This document shows, piece after piece, positions 8,342 to 16,459 of a DNA stretch of 64,000 nucleotides; the stretch's first letter is position 1; the number at the start of each line of letters is the position of its first letter. The DNA lies in contig JARRBX010000001.1 of NCBI GenBank assembly GCA_029982245.1, positions 1 through 64,000 on the forward strand, in the 5' to 3' direction. The notes below the pieces were generated by a model. That model was given only the letters and a program-made list of their open reading frames with translations, ran no database searches and was not told the origin of the DNA. The DNA comes from Candidatus Atribacteria bacterium. GTDB taxonomy: Bacteria; Atribacterota; Atribacteria; Atribacterales; Thermatribacteraceae. The translations under genes were made by a program, and so were the position numbers.

Positions 8342-9479
8342 CTTTTTCCTCCTCCTCGAGCAAAATTAAATTGTCCGCATGAATTACCTCTTCTTCCAAG
8401 TTTTCACGCTGCAGAACCTTTCTCACCTGGTGGGTTCTTAAACCCGAAATTATCTTTAATTCCTCACTGGAGTAATTCACAAGTCCCCGTCCAATTCTTT
8501 TATGAGCAGCATCAAATATCTCCACGCATTCGCCTACTTCAAAATCGCCCTCAATCCCTATAACTCCTGGAGGCAAAAGACTTTTACCTTCGTTCAGCGC
8601 CTTCTTAGCACCCTCATCGATAAAAACCTTCCCACCAGGTAGCATTCCAAAAGCTATCCAGCGCTTCCTGCTTCGAATGCCCCTTTTCTGAGGGTAAAAG
8701 AAAGTACCCACTTCTCGCGCTAAAAAGATATCTTTAATAATCCCAAAGTCTCTACCAGAAGCAATGATTACAGCGGTACCAGAAAGGGTAGCCATGCGGG
8801 CAGCCATGATTTTGCTCCTCATACCCCCGGTCGAAAAATGCGAACCCTCTCCTCCAGCCATTGCCTCAATATTTTCATCAATGGAGAAAACTTCTTTCAC
8901 CAGGGTCGCATCTTTAAAAAGACGAGGGTCACGAGTAAACAAACCTTCCACATCAGAAAGGATTACCAACAAATGAGCATCTATCAGAGCAGAAACCAGT
9001 GCAGAAAGCCTGTCGTTATCACCAAACTTTATCTCGTCAACAGCAACAGTGTCGTTTTCATTGACCACCGGAACAACCCCAAGACTCAGCAACGTTTCTA
9101 TGGTGTTTCTGGCATTCAGGTACTTCCTGCGATAGTGGACATCTTCCGGAGCAAGCAATATCTGCCCCACTTTGCGACCATATTTAGAGAAAGCCTCAAG
9201 ATAAAAGCGCATCAAAATGCTCTGTCCCACGCTGGATAAAGCCTGCTTGAAGGGGATATCCTGCGACTTCCTCACAGAATCTCCCAGGGCAATCATGCCG
9301 CAGGCCACCGCACCAGAGGTAACCAGAACCACTTCCTTTCCCTGCTCGAGCAACCAGGAAACACTGGCCGCTAAACTCTCGAAACGCTCATTTCTGAACT
9401 GCAGGCCTTCGAAAAGGAGAGAAGAGCCTACTTTGATAACTATTCTCTTGCTGTGACGTATAAGAGCCTCTCTTTTCAT
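8334..9479 (-). CDS. proB: glutamate 5-kinase with C-terminal PUA domain
   Basis: First enzyme of proline synthesis (381 aa). The amino-acid kinase domain (about 1-260) shows RIVIKVGSSLL, VVLVTSGAVACGM, PVVNENDTVAVDEIKFGDND and GEGSHFSTGGMRSKIMAARM. A PUA domain of about 75 residues (LPPGVIGIEGDFEVGECVEI to the end) makes it the full-length form, often feedback-inhibited by proline. Start ATG 9479 overlaps the obg stop by 4 bp (ATGA). The obg-proB-proA order is common in Firmicutes-like genomes. Confidence 0.97.
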   Translation of the reverse strand: MKREALIRHSKRIVIKVGSSLLFEGLQFRNERFESLAASVSWLLEQGKEVVLVTSGAVACGMIALGDSVRKSQDIPFKQALSSVGQSILMRFYLEAFSKYGRKVGQILLAPEDVHYRRKYLNARNTIETLLSLGVVPVVNENDTVAVDEIKFGDNDRLSALVSALIDAHLLVILSDVEGLFTRDPRLFKDATLVKEVFSIDENIEAMAGGEGSHFSTGGMRSKIMAARMATLSGTAVIIASGRDFGIIKDIFLAREVGTFFYPQKRGIRSRKRWIAFGMLPGGKVFIDEGAKKALNEGKSLLPPGVIGIEGDFEVGECVEIFDAAHKRIGRGLVNYSSEELKIISGLRTHQVRKVLQRENLEEEVIHADNLILLEEEEKDG

Positions 9480-10771
9480 TCTCCCAAGATTTTCAATCCT
9501 TTACCATCCCAGTAGAAACGATATGGCCCAACTTCAACCGTGCTCCCTGGAGCCATGCGTTCAAAATACTTCATAAAACCTGACTCGCTCAACCGCTGGT
9601 TAAGCTGTTTTTCAAAAACCTTACTTTCCCCTTGAACAGAAACAGCCACTTCTTCGACCAGCCTTCTCAAAAACTCTGACTCAAAACGATACACCCTGGA
9701 AGTTTTCGCCTCAGACCCAGTAACAGGAACAGGAACCGGTTCTTTCTCTGCCTCCTGCTCTCGCAATTTCACCACGCTTTCCTGCAGGGTGTCAATAAGC
9801 TCCTCAATACCTTCCCCAGTCAGTGAGGAAATACCAAAAACCTTCCAACCTTCCTTCTGCAAGGCAGCTTTAAAAGAGGGAAAAGCCTGCTTTGCTTCAG
9901 GTACATCGAGCTTGGTGCCTACCACAAAAATCCTTTTTTTAAGCAGAGCAGGACTATACTGTGCAAACTCTTCCAAAAGTACCCGAAAACGAGTTAGGGG
10001 CTCATCTTCATAAAAGGGGGTAAGATCAACCAAACACAGAATAACCTGAACTCTTTCTATATGGCGCAAGAACTCAAGCCCCAGGCCTGCTCCTTTGCTT
10101 GCATCCTTGATAATTCCAGGTATATCAACCACAAAAAAGCGGTCGCCTTTCCTTTCCACCACACCTAAAACTGGATAACGGGTGGAAAACGGATAATCAG
10201 CTATCAAGGGCTTGGCATTACTGATGACTGAAAGCAGGGTAGATTTACCAGCATTGGGAAAACCAGCCAGACCAACCTCGGCAATGGTTTTAAGCTCCAG
10301 TCTTAATACCTTCTCTTCTCCCTGTTCTCCCTTCTCCGCAATACGTGGCGTCCGGTTGCTCGGGCTTGCAAAAGCCGCGTTACCTCTTCCACCCTTACCA
10401 CCACGAGCAACGATTACTTCCATGCCATCCCTGACTAAATCAGCAATGAGAACTCCTCTTTCTGCATCAAACACCTGGGTGCCCACAGGAACTTCGATAA
10501 CACAGTCTTTTCCGTCTTTGCCTTGACGTTTCCCCCGAGACCCAGCTCCTCCCGGTTCAGCCTCAACAAAGTGAAGGAGAGAAACATCGTAAAGAGTCCT
10601 CTTGTGGGAAACGGCACGCACTATAATACTACCGCCTTTTCCCCCTGAGCCTCCATCAGGACCTCCTCGGGGAACATATTTTTCCCTTCTGAAGGATACC
10701 GCTCCATCTCCTCCCTTTCCAGCTTTTACTCGAACCAAAGCTCTGTCCACAAAAACCATGTCTTTATTCAC
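9476..10771 (-). CDS. obgE: GTPase Obg/CgtA
   Basis: Ribosome-associated GTPase (431 aa) needed for 50S maturation and stress responses. Three domains are visible. The glycine-rich Obg domain (about 5-160) contains VKAGKGGDGAVSFRREKY and GGPDGGSGGKGGS. The G domain has AGFPNAGKSTLLSVISNAKP, DIPGIIKDASKGAGLG and the specificity motif GTKLDVPEA. An OCT domain of about 70 residues ends FYWDGKGLKILGE. The longest frame starts at GTG 10771; the ATG four codons later (10759, MVFVDRALVRVKAG) matches family N-termini better. Neither has a clear SD. It follows rplU-rpmA, the usual position. Confidence 0.96.
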   Translation of the reverse strand: MNKDMVFVDRALVRVKAGKGGDGAVSFRREKYVPRGGPDGGSGGKGGSIIVRAVSHKRTLYDVSLLHFVEAEPGGAGSRGKRQGKDGKDCVIEVPVGTQVFDAERGVLIADLVRDGMEVIVARGGKGGRGNAAFASPSNRTPRIAEKGEQGEEKVLRLELKTIAEVGLAGFPNAGKSTLLSVISNAKPLIADYPFSTRYPVLGVVERKGDRFFVVDIPGIIKDASKGAGLGLEFLRHIERVQVILCLVDLTPFYEDEPLTRFRVLLEEFAQYSPALLKKRIFVVGTKLDVPEAKQAFPSFKAALQKEGWKVFGISSLTGEGIEELIDTLQESVVKLREQEAEKEPVPVPVTGSEAKTSRVYRFESEFLRRLVEEVAVSVQGESKVFEKQLNQRLSESGFMKYFERMAPGSTVEVGPYRFYWDGKGLKILGE

Positions 10772-10782
10772 ATATCACAGGT

Positions 10783-11040
10783 TCAATTTAAACCTGGGAG
10801 TACCGATACCCACTTCCTTCCTTGCTTTTCCTCAAAACGAACATAGCCTTCCTGTAAGGCAAACAAGGTGTAATCTTTGCCTACTCCAACATTCTTTCCT
10901 GGACGAATGCGAGTACCCCGTTGCCTCACTATTATCGAGCCCGCTTTGACATATTGCCCACCATAGACTTTAACACCCAAGCGCTTCGAATTGCTATCTC
11001 GTCCGTTTTTGGCGCTACCACCACTTTTCTTATGGGCCAT
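10783..11040 (-). CDS. rpmA: 50S ribosomal protein bL27
   Basis: bL27 (85 aa) reaches the peptidyl-transferase centre through its N-terminal tail. [40 protein letters not shown] and [14 protein letters not shown] are typical. The N-terminus begins directly with MAHKK, the mature form, with no Firmicutes-type cleavable extension. Consistently, no Prp (YsxB) protease gene lies between rplU and rpmA, which are only 12 bp apart. A GGAGGTG SD precedes ATG 11040. Confidence 0.98.
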   Translation of the reverse strand: MAHKKSGGSAKNGRDSNSKRLGVKVYGGQYVKAGSIIVRQRGTRIRPGKNVGVGKDYTLFALQEGYVRFEEKQGRKWVSVLPGLN

Positions 11041-11052
11041 AACTCACACCTC

Positions 11053-11367
11053 CTAGGATGTTTCCACCGCTTCTATGTAGACCAGGGTCTTAGGCTGGCG
11101 GTGGCCGATTTTCCTTCGATAGTTCTTTTTAGGTTTGTACTTAAAAACCAGAACCTTACGATCTTTCGCCTTTTCAAGAACAGTACCACGCACCTTAACC
11201 CCTTCGAGATAAGGAGTACCAACGCTAATCTGGTCACCATCCTTAACCATTAACACCCGCTCAAAAACCACTTTCTCTCCCTTGTCTCCCATCCAGCTAT
11301 CGAGCTTTACTGTTGAGCCTTCTTTGACAAGAAATTGCTTTCCTGCAGCTTCAATAATTGCCAGCAT
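11053..11367 (-). CDS. rplU: 50S ribosomal protein bL21
   Basis: bL21 (104 aa) of the large subunit. I start it at ATG 11365-11367, preceded by an excellent GGAGGTGAT, giving MLAIIEAAGKQFLVKEGSTV; the frame is open 15 codons further but without support. VFERVLMVKDGDQISVGTPY, VRGTVLEKAKDRKVLVFKYK and KKNYRRKIGHRQPKTLVYI are diagnostic. A TTGACA-17-TACATT promoter at 11403-11431 sits just upstream, so rplU-rpmA-obg-proBA can start here independently of rng. Confidence 0.97.
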   Translation of the reverse strand: MLAIIEAAGKQFLVKEGSTVKLDSWMGDKGEKVVFERVLMVKDGDQISVGTPYLEGVKVRGTVLEKAKDRKVLVFKYKPKKNYRRKIGHRQPKTLVYIEAVETS

Positions 11368-11402
11368 AAGCCATATCACCTCCACCAGATCAAGCGATAA
11401 AG

Positions 11403-11431
11403 AATGTACCAAGAATCTCGTAATTTGTCAA
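11403..11431 (-). promoter_or_regulatory. sigma70-type promoter for rplU-rpmA-obg
   Basis: On the minus strand TTGACA (11426-11431) and TACATT (11403-11408) are spaced by 17 nt, in the 82-bp gap between rng and rplU. The predicted start near 11396 leaves a leader of about 30 nt before the rplU ATG. The -35 is perfect and the -10 matches 4 of 6. Confidence 0.6.
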
Positions 11432-11449
11432 ACATTCACCAAGTTCTTG

Positions 11450-12934
11450 CTACGCTATTTCTTCGAGTCTTTTGCGAACTTCTTCCTCGCTACCCACTCC
11501 CACGATGCTATAGCGTCGCGGTGGGAGATTGTCATCAAATTTCCACTCTATCTTCTTCTTATAAATCCTCTCCAAACGCTCGATAAATTTTCCACCAATC
11601 TCGTCCAGGTACTGCTTTAATTCTGAGCCCACAGTTGCACCCACGAATTCGGCGCTGCTGTTGCGACATATTTCTTCGAGCTTCCTCAAAAAACCAACCG
11701 CAATGGTTTCCAGAGAAAGCACTTTTCCCTCTCCCTTACAATTGCTGCAAGGTTCCTGCAGAAAATAATCCAGGCCCTTTTTAACCCTTTTTCGGGTCAT
11801 TTCCACCAAACCAAGGTCGCTCATGTCTATCACACTACAACGCGTGCGGTCTTTCAAAAGGGAGTTCTCCAGAGTCTTTATCACTTGTTTGCGGTGTTCT
11901 TTCTTGTTCATATCGATGAAATCTATCAAAATTATTCCTCCAATATCCCGCAAGCGAACCTGACGTGCTATTTCTTCCGCCGCCTCCAGGTTGGTCTTTA
12001 AAACGGTTTCTTGTAAATCCTTTTTGCCTACAAACTTGCCAGTGTTCACGTCGACAACGGTCATAGCTTCAGTACGGTCAAAAACCAGATAACCCCCGCT
12101 TTTAAGCCATACCTTGCGGCTCAAGGCCCGGGTTAACTCTTTCTCAATTCCAAAGTGTTCAAAGATGTTTTCCCGACTCTCAAAGAATTGCACTCTCTCG
12201 CCAAAGCCGGGCAAAAGCGATTCTATAAAGTCCCGCATTTTTTGATAGGCCAAAAAAGAGTTAATCCAAACTCTCTCCATTTCTTCATCAAACAAATCCC
12301 GTATCAGGGTAAAAATGAGACTTGCTTCTTCGTAAAGAACCGCAGGAGCTGCCACGACCTCGGCTTTTTCCAGGATACGCTTCCAGAGTCTGACCACGGT
12401 TTGGATATCCTCTTCAATTTCCCCCTTACTCCTTCCCTCAGCTACAGTCCTTACAATAATACCCATTCCCTGGGGGCGACAGCTCTCAGCTATTTTTCTC
12501 AATCTTTCCCGCTCCGTAGAAGACGAAACACGATGGGAAACACCTATAAAGTCTATCCCCGGCATAAGCACCACGTAGCGTCCCGGAAGCGTGATTTTGG
12601 TGCTGACCCTTGCCCCCTTGGTTCCCATTGGTTCTTTGGTAACCTGCACTACCAATTCCTGACCAGGACGCAAAAGTTCTTCAATCCTGCGAGGCTTTTC
12701 CTTGTCTTCAAGTAGCATATCCCCAGCAAAAAGAAAAGCATTTTTATCAAGACCAATGTTCACGAAGGCCGATTGAATTCCAGGCAACACGTTTTCAACG
12801 ATGCCTTTAAAAATATTTCCCGCGATATGCAAATCAGTACTCCGCTCAAAGAAAAATTCGACTACCTTTCCCTCCTCAAGCAAAGCAGCACGTACCTCTA
12901 TTTCAGAAACGTCTATGACCAGTTCCTTTCTCAA
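11450..12934 (-). CDS. rng: ribonuclease E/G family endoribonuclease
   Basis: RNase G-type enzyme (494 aa) for rRNA maturation and mRNA decay. The N-terminal S1 region includes GNIFKGIVENVLPGIQSAFV. Catalytic acidic residues are in AMTVVDVNTGKFVG and GGIILIDFIDM. The zinc link CSNCKGEGK lies at about residue 395. Length matches RNase G; there is no long RNase E scaffold tail. TTG start at 12932-12934 has GGAGG 10 nt upstream and overlaps the preceding gene by 4 bp. Its place before rplU-rpmA and after the TIGR03960/03936 pair is a conserved arrangement. Confidence 0.94.
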   Translation of the reverse strand: MRKELVIDVSEIEVRAALLEEGKVVEFFFERSTDLHIAGNIFKGIVENVLPGIQSAFVNIGLDKNAFLFAGDMLLEDKEKPRRIEELLRPGQELVVQVTKEPMGTKGARVSTKITLPGRYVVLMPGIDFIGVSHRVSSSTERERLRKIAESCRPQGMGIIVRTVAEGRSKGEIEEDIQTVVRLWKRILEKAEVVAAPAVLYEEASLIFTLIRDLFDEEMERVWINSFLAYQKMRDFIESLLPGFGERVQFFESRENIFEHFGIEKELTRALSRKVWLKSGGYLVFDRTEAMTVVDVNTGKFVGKKDLQETVLKTNLEAAEEIARQVRLRDIGGIILIDFIDMNKKEHRKQVIKTLENSLLKDRTRCSVIDMSDLGLVEMTRKRVKKGLDYFLQEPCSNCKGEGKVLSLETIAVGFLRKLEEICRNSSAEFVGATVGSELKQYLDEIGGKFIERLERIYKKKIEWKFDDNLPPRRYSIVGVGSEEEVRKRLEEIA

Positions 12935-13563
12935 CTTCGTGAAACCTCCTTGTTGTTGAAAAGCACTTTCTCTTTAACCACTCCAAGAAGCTCCTCCTTG
13001 CCCACATCAACACCAAGGCTTTTTGCAAACCGAAAAGGGTTCAAAAAAAGGCCCTTTCCTTCAAAAACAAAACTGAAAGCGCACGCTCCAGCTTGCTGCG
13101 AAGTTTGTTCATCTACCACGGAAGAACAAAAATTCACTCCGTCAGGGAGATGTTTCAACACATCCTCCATGCTCAACCCTATTTTTTTGGAAAAATAAAA
13201 GGTATAAAGAAATCCCCGGATCATCCCAGCAACCTTCTTTTCGCCTGGATGGAGTTTTCTCACCGTGTGTACTCCAAGCTCCGGCGGCAACTCACGGTTT
13301 AAAACAGCGCGGAGCTCCTCTTCCTGCAAGGGCACTGCAAAGAAAACATCCAAATACTCGGCTTTGCTTTCCACACCCAAGGGGGTAGCCGGGGCAAAGG
13401 AAATCAGAGGTCTGGGGTTAAAACCCCGAGAAAACAAAACCGGTAAGCCTGCCCTACGGAGAACTCTGTCCCACAGGCGATTCATATCCAGTTGAGAAAT
13501 AAGATGAAAAGGAGAGAGTTTAAATTGTACTATACGGTAACCAAAACGCTGTTCACGTTCCAT
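12931..13563 (-). CDS. TIGR03936 family radical SAM-associated protein (DUF2344)
   Basis: About 210 aa, matching the DUF2344/TIGR03936 family that is adjacent or fused to a B12-binding-like radical SAM protein. Recognisable segments are YRIVQFKLSPFHLISQLDMN, RRAGLPVLFSRGFNPRPLIS and FAPATPLGVESKAEYLDVFF. I choose ATG 13563 (MEREQRFGYRIVQFK), which overlaps the radical SAM stop by 11 bp; the frame is open to 13623. The biochemical role is not established; linkage to RNase G, bL21, bL27 and Obg suggests a translation or RNA connection. Confidence 0.85.
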   Translation of the reverse strand: MEREQRFGYRIVQFKLSPFHLISQLDMNRLWDRVLRRAGLPVLFSRGFNPRPLISFAPATPLGVESKAEYLDVFFAVPLQEEELRAVLNRELPPELGVHTVRKLHPGEKKVAGMIRGFLYTFYFSKKIGLSMEDVLKHLPDGVNFCSSVVDEQTSQQAGACAFSFVFEGKGLFLNPFRFAKSLGVDVGKEELLGVVKEKVLFNNKEVSRS

Positions 13564-15370
13564 AGCAGACCCCACATCGCGAACAATTCTCAGTGCCAAA
13601 ACAGGGTAAAGTGAGCTCTTCACCTTGAGCCCGTTTCAATTCCTGCCACATAAATTGTTTACTCACTCCGCAATCCAGATGTTCCCAAGGTAGAATTTCT
13701 GCAAAACTTCTTTCTCTGTTAACATAGAAAGCACCGTCCAGCCCTTCCTCGTCCATCGCTCCATACCAGTAGTCTATTTTGAAAAATTCACTCCAGCTTT
13801 CCATTTTAGCACCTTTTGCGTAAGCCTTTTCCAAAACTCTGCTTAGTTTTCGGTCACCCCTGGCGAGCAAAGCCTCAACGAAACTCGCATCCAAATCAGA
13901 CCAGTGCCAGGAAACTCCTCGCAAACGAGCCAAACCTTTCTCCAGAAGTTGAACTTTTTCCCGCAAACTTCTTTTATCTTCCTGAGCAACCCACTGAAAA
14001 GGTGTGTGAGGTTTGGGGACAAAGGCTGCCACACTGAGATTAAGTTCTACTCTCTTTCTGGCCACTTTTTTCCCCAATCGTAAAATACCCTCACAAAGCT
14101 TGACAATACCCAGGACATCCTCCTCCCTTTCAAAAGGGAGACCAATCATAAAATATAATTTTACCCTGCTCCATCCCGCCCTGAAAACTTTCTCCAAAGT
14201 ATGGAAAATGTCTTCTTCGTTCAAACCCTTGTTAATAACCCGGCGCATCCTGTCTGTGCCTGCCTCGGGAGCGAAGGTAAGTCCCTTACGCCGCACCTTC
14301 GCAATGTTTTCGGCCAGTTCCACTGAAAAAAGGTCCATTCTCAAGGAGGGTAACGAAATGTTCACCTTTAAAGGTTCCAGTTCCCGAGCAAGTCGAAACA
14401 CCAGTTCCCGAATTTGAGAATGATCAGTAGAGCTTAAAGAAACCAGGGACACTTCCTCGTAGCCCGTACTTTTAACCAGTTTTTTCGCAAGTTCGACCAG
14501 AGAGTCCAGAGAACGTTCCCGTATCGGGCGATAGACCATTCCTGCCTGGCAAAAACGGCAACCTCTTCCACAGCCCCGAGCTATCTCCAGAGGAATTCTA
14601 TCATGAACAATGCTCACGTAAGGCACCAGCATCTTTTCTGGAAAAGGTACAGCGTTAAGATCCGAAACCACTCTCTTTTTAACGGGTAAGGGCGCGCTCT
14701 CAGAGGCAATTATCTTTGCTACTCTACCCTGAATATCGTAGTAAACCCGATACCGGGACGGAATATACACGCCTTTTATCTTAGAAAGCTCACTCAGTAT
14801 TTTATCCCGGTCCTCACCTTTTGTTTCTTTAAGCACCTGAGCGATTTCAGGCACAGCTTCCTCTGCTTCTCCAAGAAAGAAAGCATCAAAAAACTCAGCT
14901 ACAGGTTCCGGATTAAAAACACATGGCCCTCCTCCTATAACCAGCGGCAAATCTTCTCCTCTTTCCGAAGCTCTAAAAGGAATACCAGCCAATTCCAAAA
15001 AATACAGTATGCTGGTATAACTAAGCTCGTGCTGAAGGCTGAAACCGAGTACATCAAACTCCTTCACAGGAGTGCGGCTTTCCAAAGAAAAAAGGGGCAA
15101 CTTTTCCTGAAGCAGAAATTCTCCCAGATCCGGCCAGGGAAGAAACGCCCTTTCAGCACGGCAGAAAGGGAGCGCATTAAAAAGATGGTAGAGAATTCGC
15201 AAACCAAGATGGGACATTCCAATCTCATAAACATCTGGAAAGGCAAGGCAAACGTTCACCACGACCTGTCGACTATCTTTGACCACCACATTCCATTCCT
15301 TACCCAGGTATCTTCCTGGCTTCTTAAAACGCAGAAGCTGGTTACTCTTAAAAAGCTCCTCTATTTCCAT
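13553..15370 (-). CDS. TIGR03960 family B12-binding-type radical SAM protein
   Basis: A 605-aa radical SAM protein. The N-terminal ~220 residues resemble a cobalamin-binding-like domain (VNVCLAFPDVYEIGMSHLGL, DVLGFSLQHELSYTSILYFL, PLVIGGGPCVFNPEPVAEFF). The radical SAM core begins at ARGCGRGCRFCQAGMVYRPI with the CxxxCxxC cluster, followed by VSLVSLSSTDHSQI, TFAPEAGTDRMRRVINKG and FMIGLPFEREEDV. The C-terminus carries cysteines in CFGTENCSRCGVCYGT, possibly an extra metal site. Substrate is unknown for the family. It is translationally linked to the TIGR03936 gene. Confidence 0.88.
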   Translation of the reverse strand: MEIEELFKSNQLLRFKKPGRYLGKEWNVVVKDSRQVVVNVCLAFPDVYEIGMSHLGLRILYHLFNALPFCRAERAFLPWPDLGEFLLQEKLPLFSLESRTPVKEFDVLGFSLQHELSYTSILYFLELAGIPFRASERGEDLPLVIGGGPCVFNPEPVAEFFDAFFLGEAEEAVPEIAQVLKETKGEDRDKILSELSKIKGVYIPSRYRVYYDIQGRVAKIIASESAPLPVKKRVVSDLNAVPFPEKMLVPYVSIVHDRIPLEIARGCGRGCRFCQAGMVYRPIRERSLDSLVELAKKLVKSTGYEEVSLVSLSSTDHSQIRELVFRLARELEPLKVNISLPSLRMDLFSVELAENIAKVRRKGLTFAPEAGTDRMRRVINKGLNEEDIFHTLEKVFRAGWSRVKLYFMIGLPFEREEDVLGIVKLCEGILRLGKKVARKRVELNLSVAAFVPKPHTPFQWVAQEDKRSLREKVQLLEKGLARLRGVSWHWSDLDASFVEALLARGDRKLSRVLEKAYAKGAKMESWSEFFKIDYWYGAMDEEGLDGAFYVNRERSFAEILPWEHLDCGVSKQFMWQELKRAQGEELTLPCFGTENCSRCGVCYGT

Positions 15371-15376
15371 CTCTTT

Positions 15377-16459
15377 TCACCCACTTTCTATACTCCGAGC
15401 AGCAATGCGATAGATAAAAGCTATTGAAAGGAGACTCATCATCAACGAGCTACCCCCATAACTCACAAAAGGAAGAGGGATTCCAGTAACTGGAGCCCAT
15501 CCCAGATTCATAGCTATATTTATCGTCGACTGAAAAAGTAAAATACTCCCCAGAAAAACAACCGCAAACTTCCCTTCCAGCTCAGGCACGCTTCTTGCGA
15601 TACTGAAAACCAAGTATAACATAATCGAAAGCAGGACGATTATCAAAAACCCTCCAACGAATCCAAACTGCTCACACCAGGAAGCAAAGATAAAATCTGT
15701 GTATGCTGCAGGCAAAAAACGCAGCTGGCTTTGAGAGCCTGCAAGAAAACCCTTTCCCAAGAAGCCACCAGCTCCAATAGCAATCAAAGATTGAATAACG
15801 TTGTACCCACTTCCCAGAGGATCTCGTTGAGGATTTATAAACACCAGCAACCTGGCTTTCTGGTAGTCCTTGAGAAAAGGCCAGGATAGAGAGAATAATG
15901 CTACCAGTAAAGCAACTATTCCCAGAATTTTTCTGGCAGAAAAACCACTGAGCAAAAGCCCAACAAACCAGATTACCACCAGCACCAGCGCGGTACCCAG
16001 GTCCGGCTCAAGATAAATGAGGAAAGCTGGTATGCCCGTTAGAAAAAGAGTTTTAAGAAATAAACTCCAGTATCCAAACTCCTCTTCTCTTTCTGCAAGA
16101 TAAGCAGCCAGAAAAAAGGAAAAGGCGAGTTTTGCAAATTCCGACGGCTGCACGGATTTAGAGAAAAGCCATCTTCGAACCCCGGCTTCATCGCCCTCCC
16201 CAAAGAGAAGGACTGCAACCAGAGCAAGTATCATAAGGATATAAAGTGCCCACTTCCACTCGAAAAATCTACTTACTTCTACTTTTCTGGCAATCAGCCA
16301 GAAGAGTAACCAGCCCACAGCCGCCCACAGAGTTTGCCTACCATGAAAACTTGCCAGAGAAAATCCCTCATCTCGCAAAGGGTCAACGCTGTACACGGCA
16401 AACAACCCACAGATAGTCAAAGCAATGGCAACCAGCACAAGCCAGTTTCGTTTAGTCAT
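15377..16459 (-). CDS. rodA: rod-shape peptidoglycan glycosyltransferase RodA
   Basis: SEDS-family membrane glycosyltransferase (360 aa) that polymerises lipid II during elongation with its cognate PBP2. About ten hydrophobic segments are visible. SEDS markers are SKSVQPSEFAKLAFSFFLA, LEPDLGTALVLVVIWFVGL, QSLIAIGAGGFLGKGFLAGS, FLPAAYTDFIFASWCEQFGF and the last-loop GIPLPFVSYGGSSLMMSLLS. ATG 16459 forms an ATGA overlap with the mrdA stop and has GGAGAG just upstream; the frame is open to 16486. Order mreC-mreD-mrdA-rodA makes RodA rather than FtsW the better call. Confidence 0.92.
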   Translation of the reverse strand: MTKRNWLVLVAIALTICGLFAVYSVDPLRDEGFSLASFHGRQTLWAAVGWLLFWLIARKVEVSRFFEWKWALYILMILALVAVLLFGEGDEAGVRRWLFSKSVQPSEFAKLAFSFFLAAYLAEREEEFGYWSLFLKTLFLTGIPAFLIYLEPDLGTALVLVVIWFVGLLLSGFSARKILGIVALLVALFSLSWPFLKDYQKARLLVFINPQRDPLGSGYNVIQSLIAIGAGGFLGKGFLAGSQSQLRFLPAAYTDFIFASWCEQFGFVGGFLIIVLLSIMLYLVFSIARSVPELEGKFAVVFLGSILLFQSTINIAMNLGWAPVTGIPLPFVSYGGSSLMMSLLSIAFIYRIAARSIESG

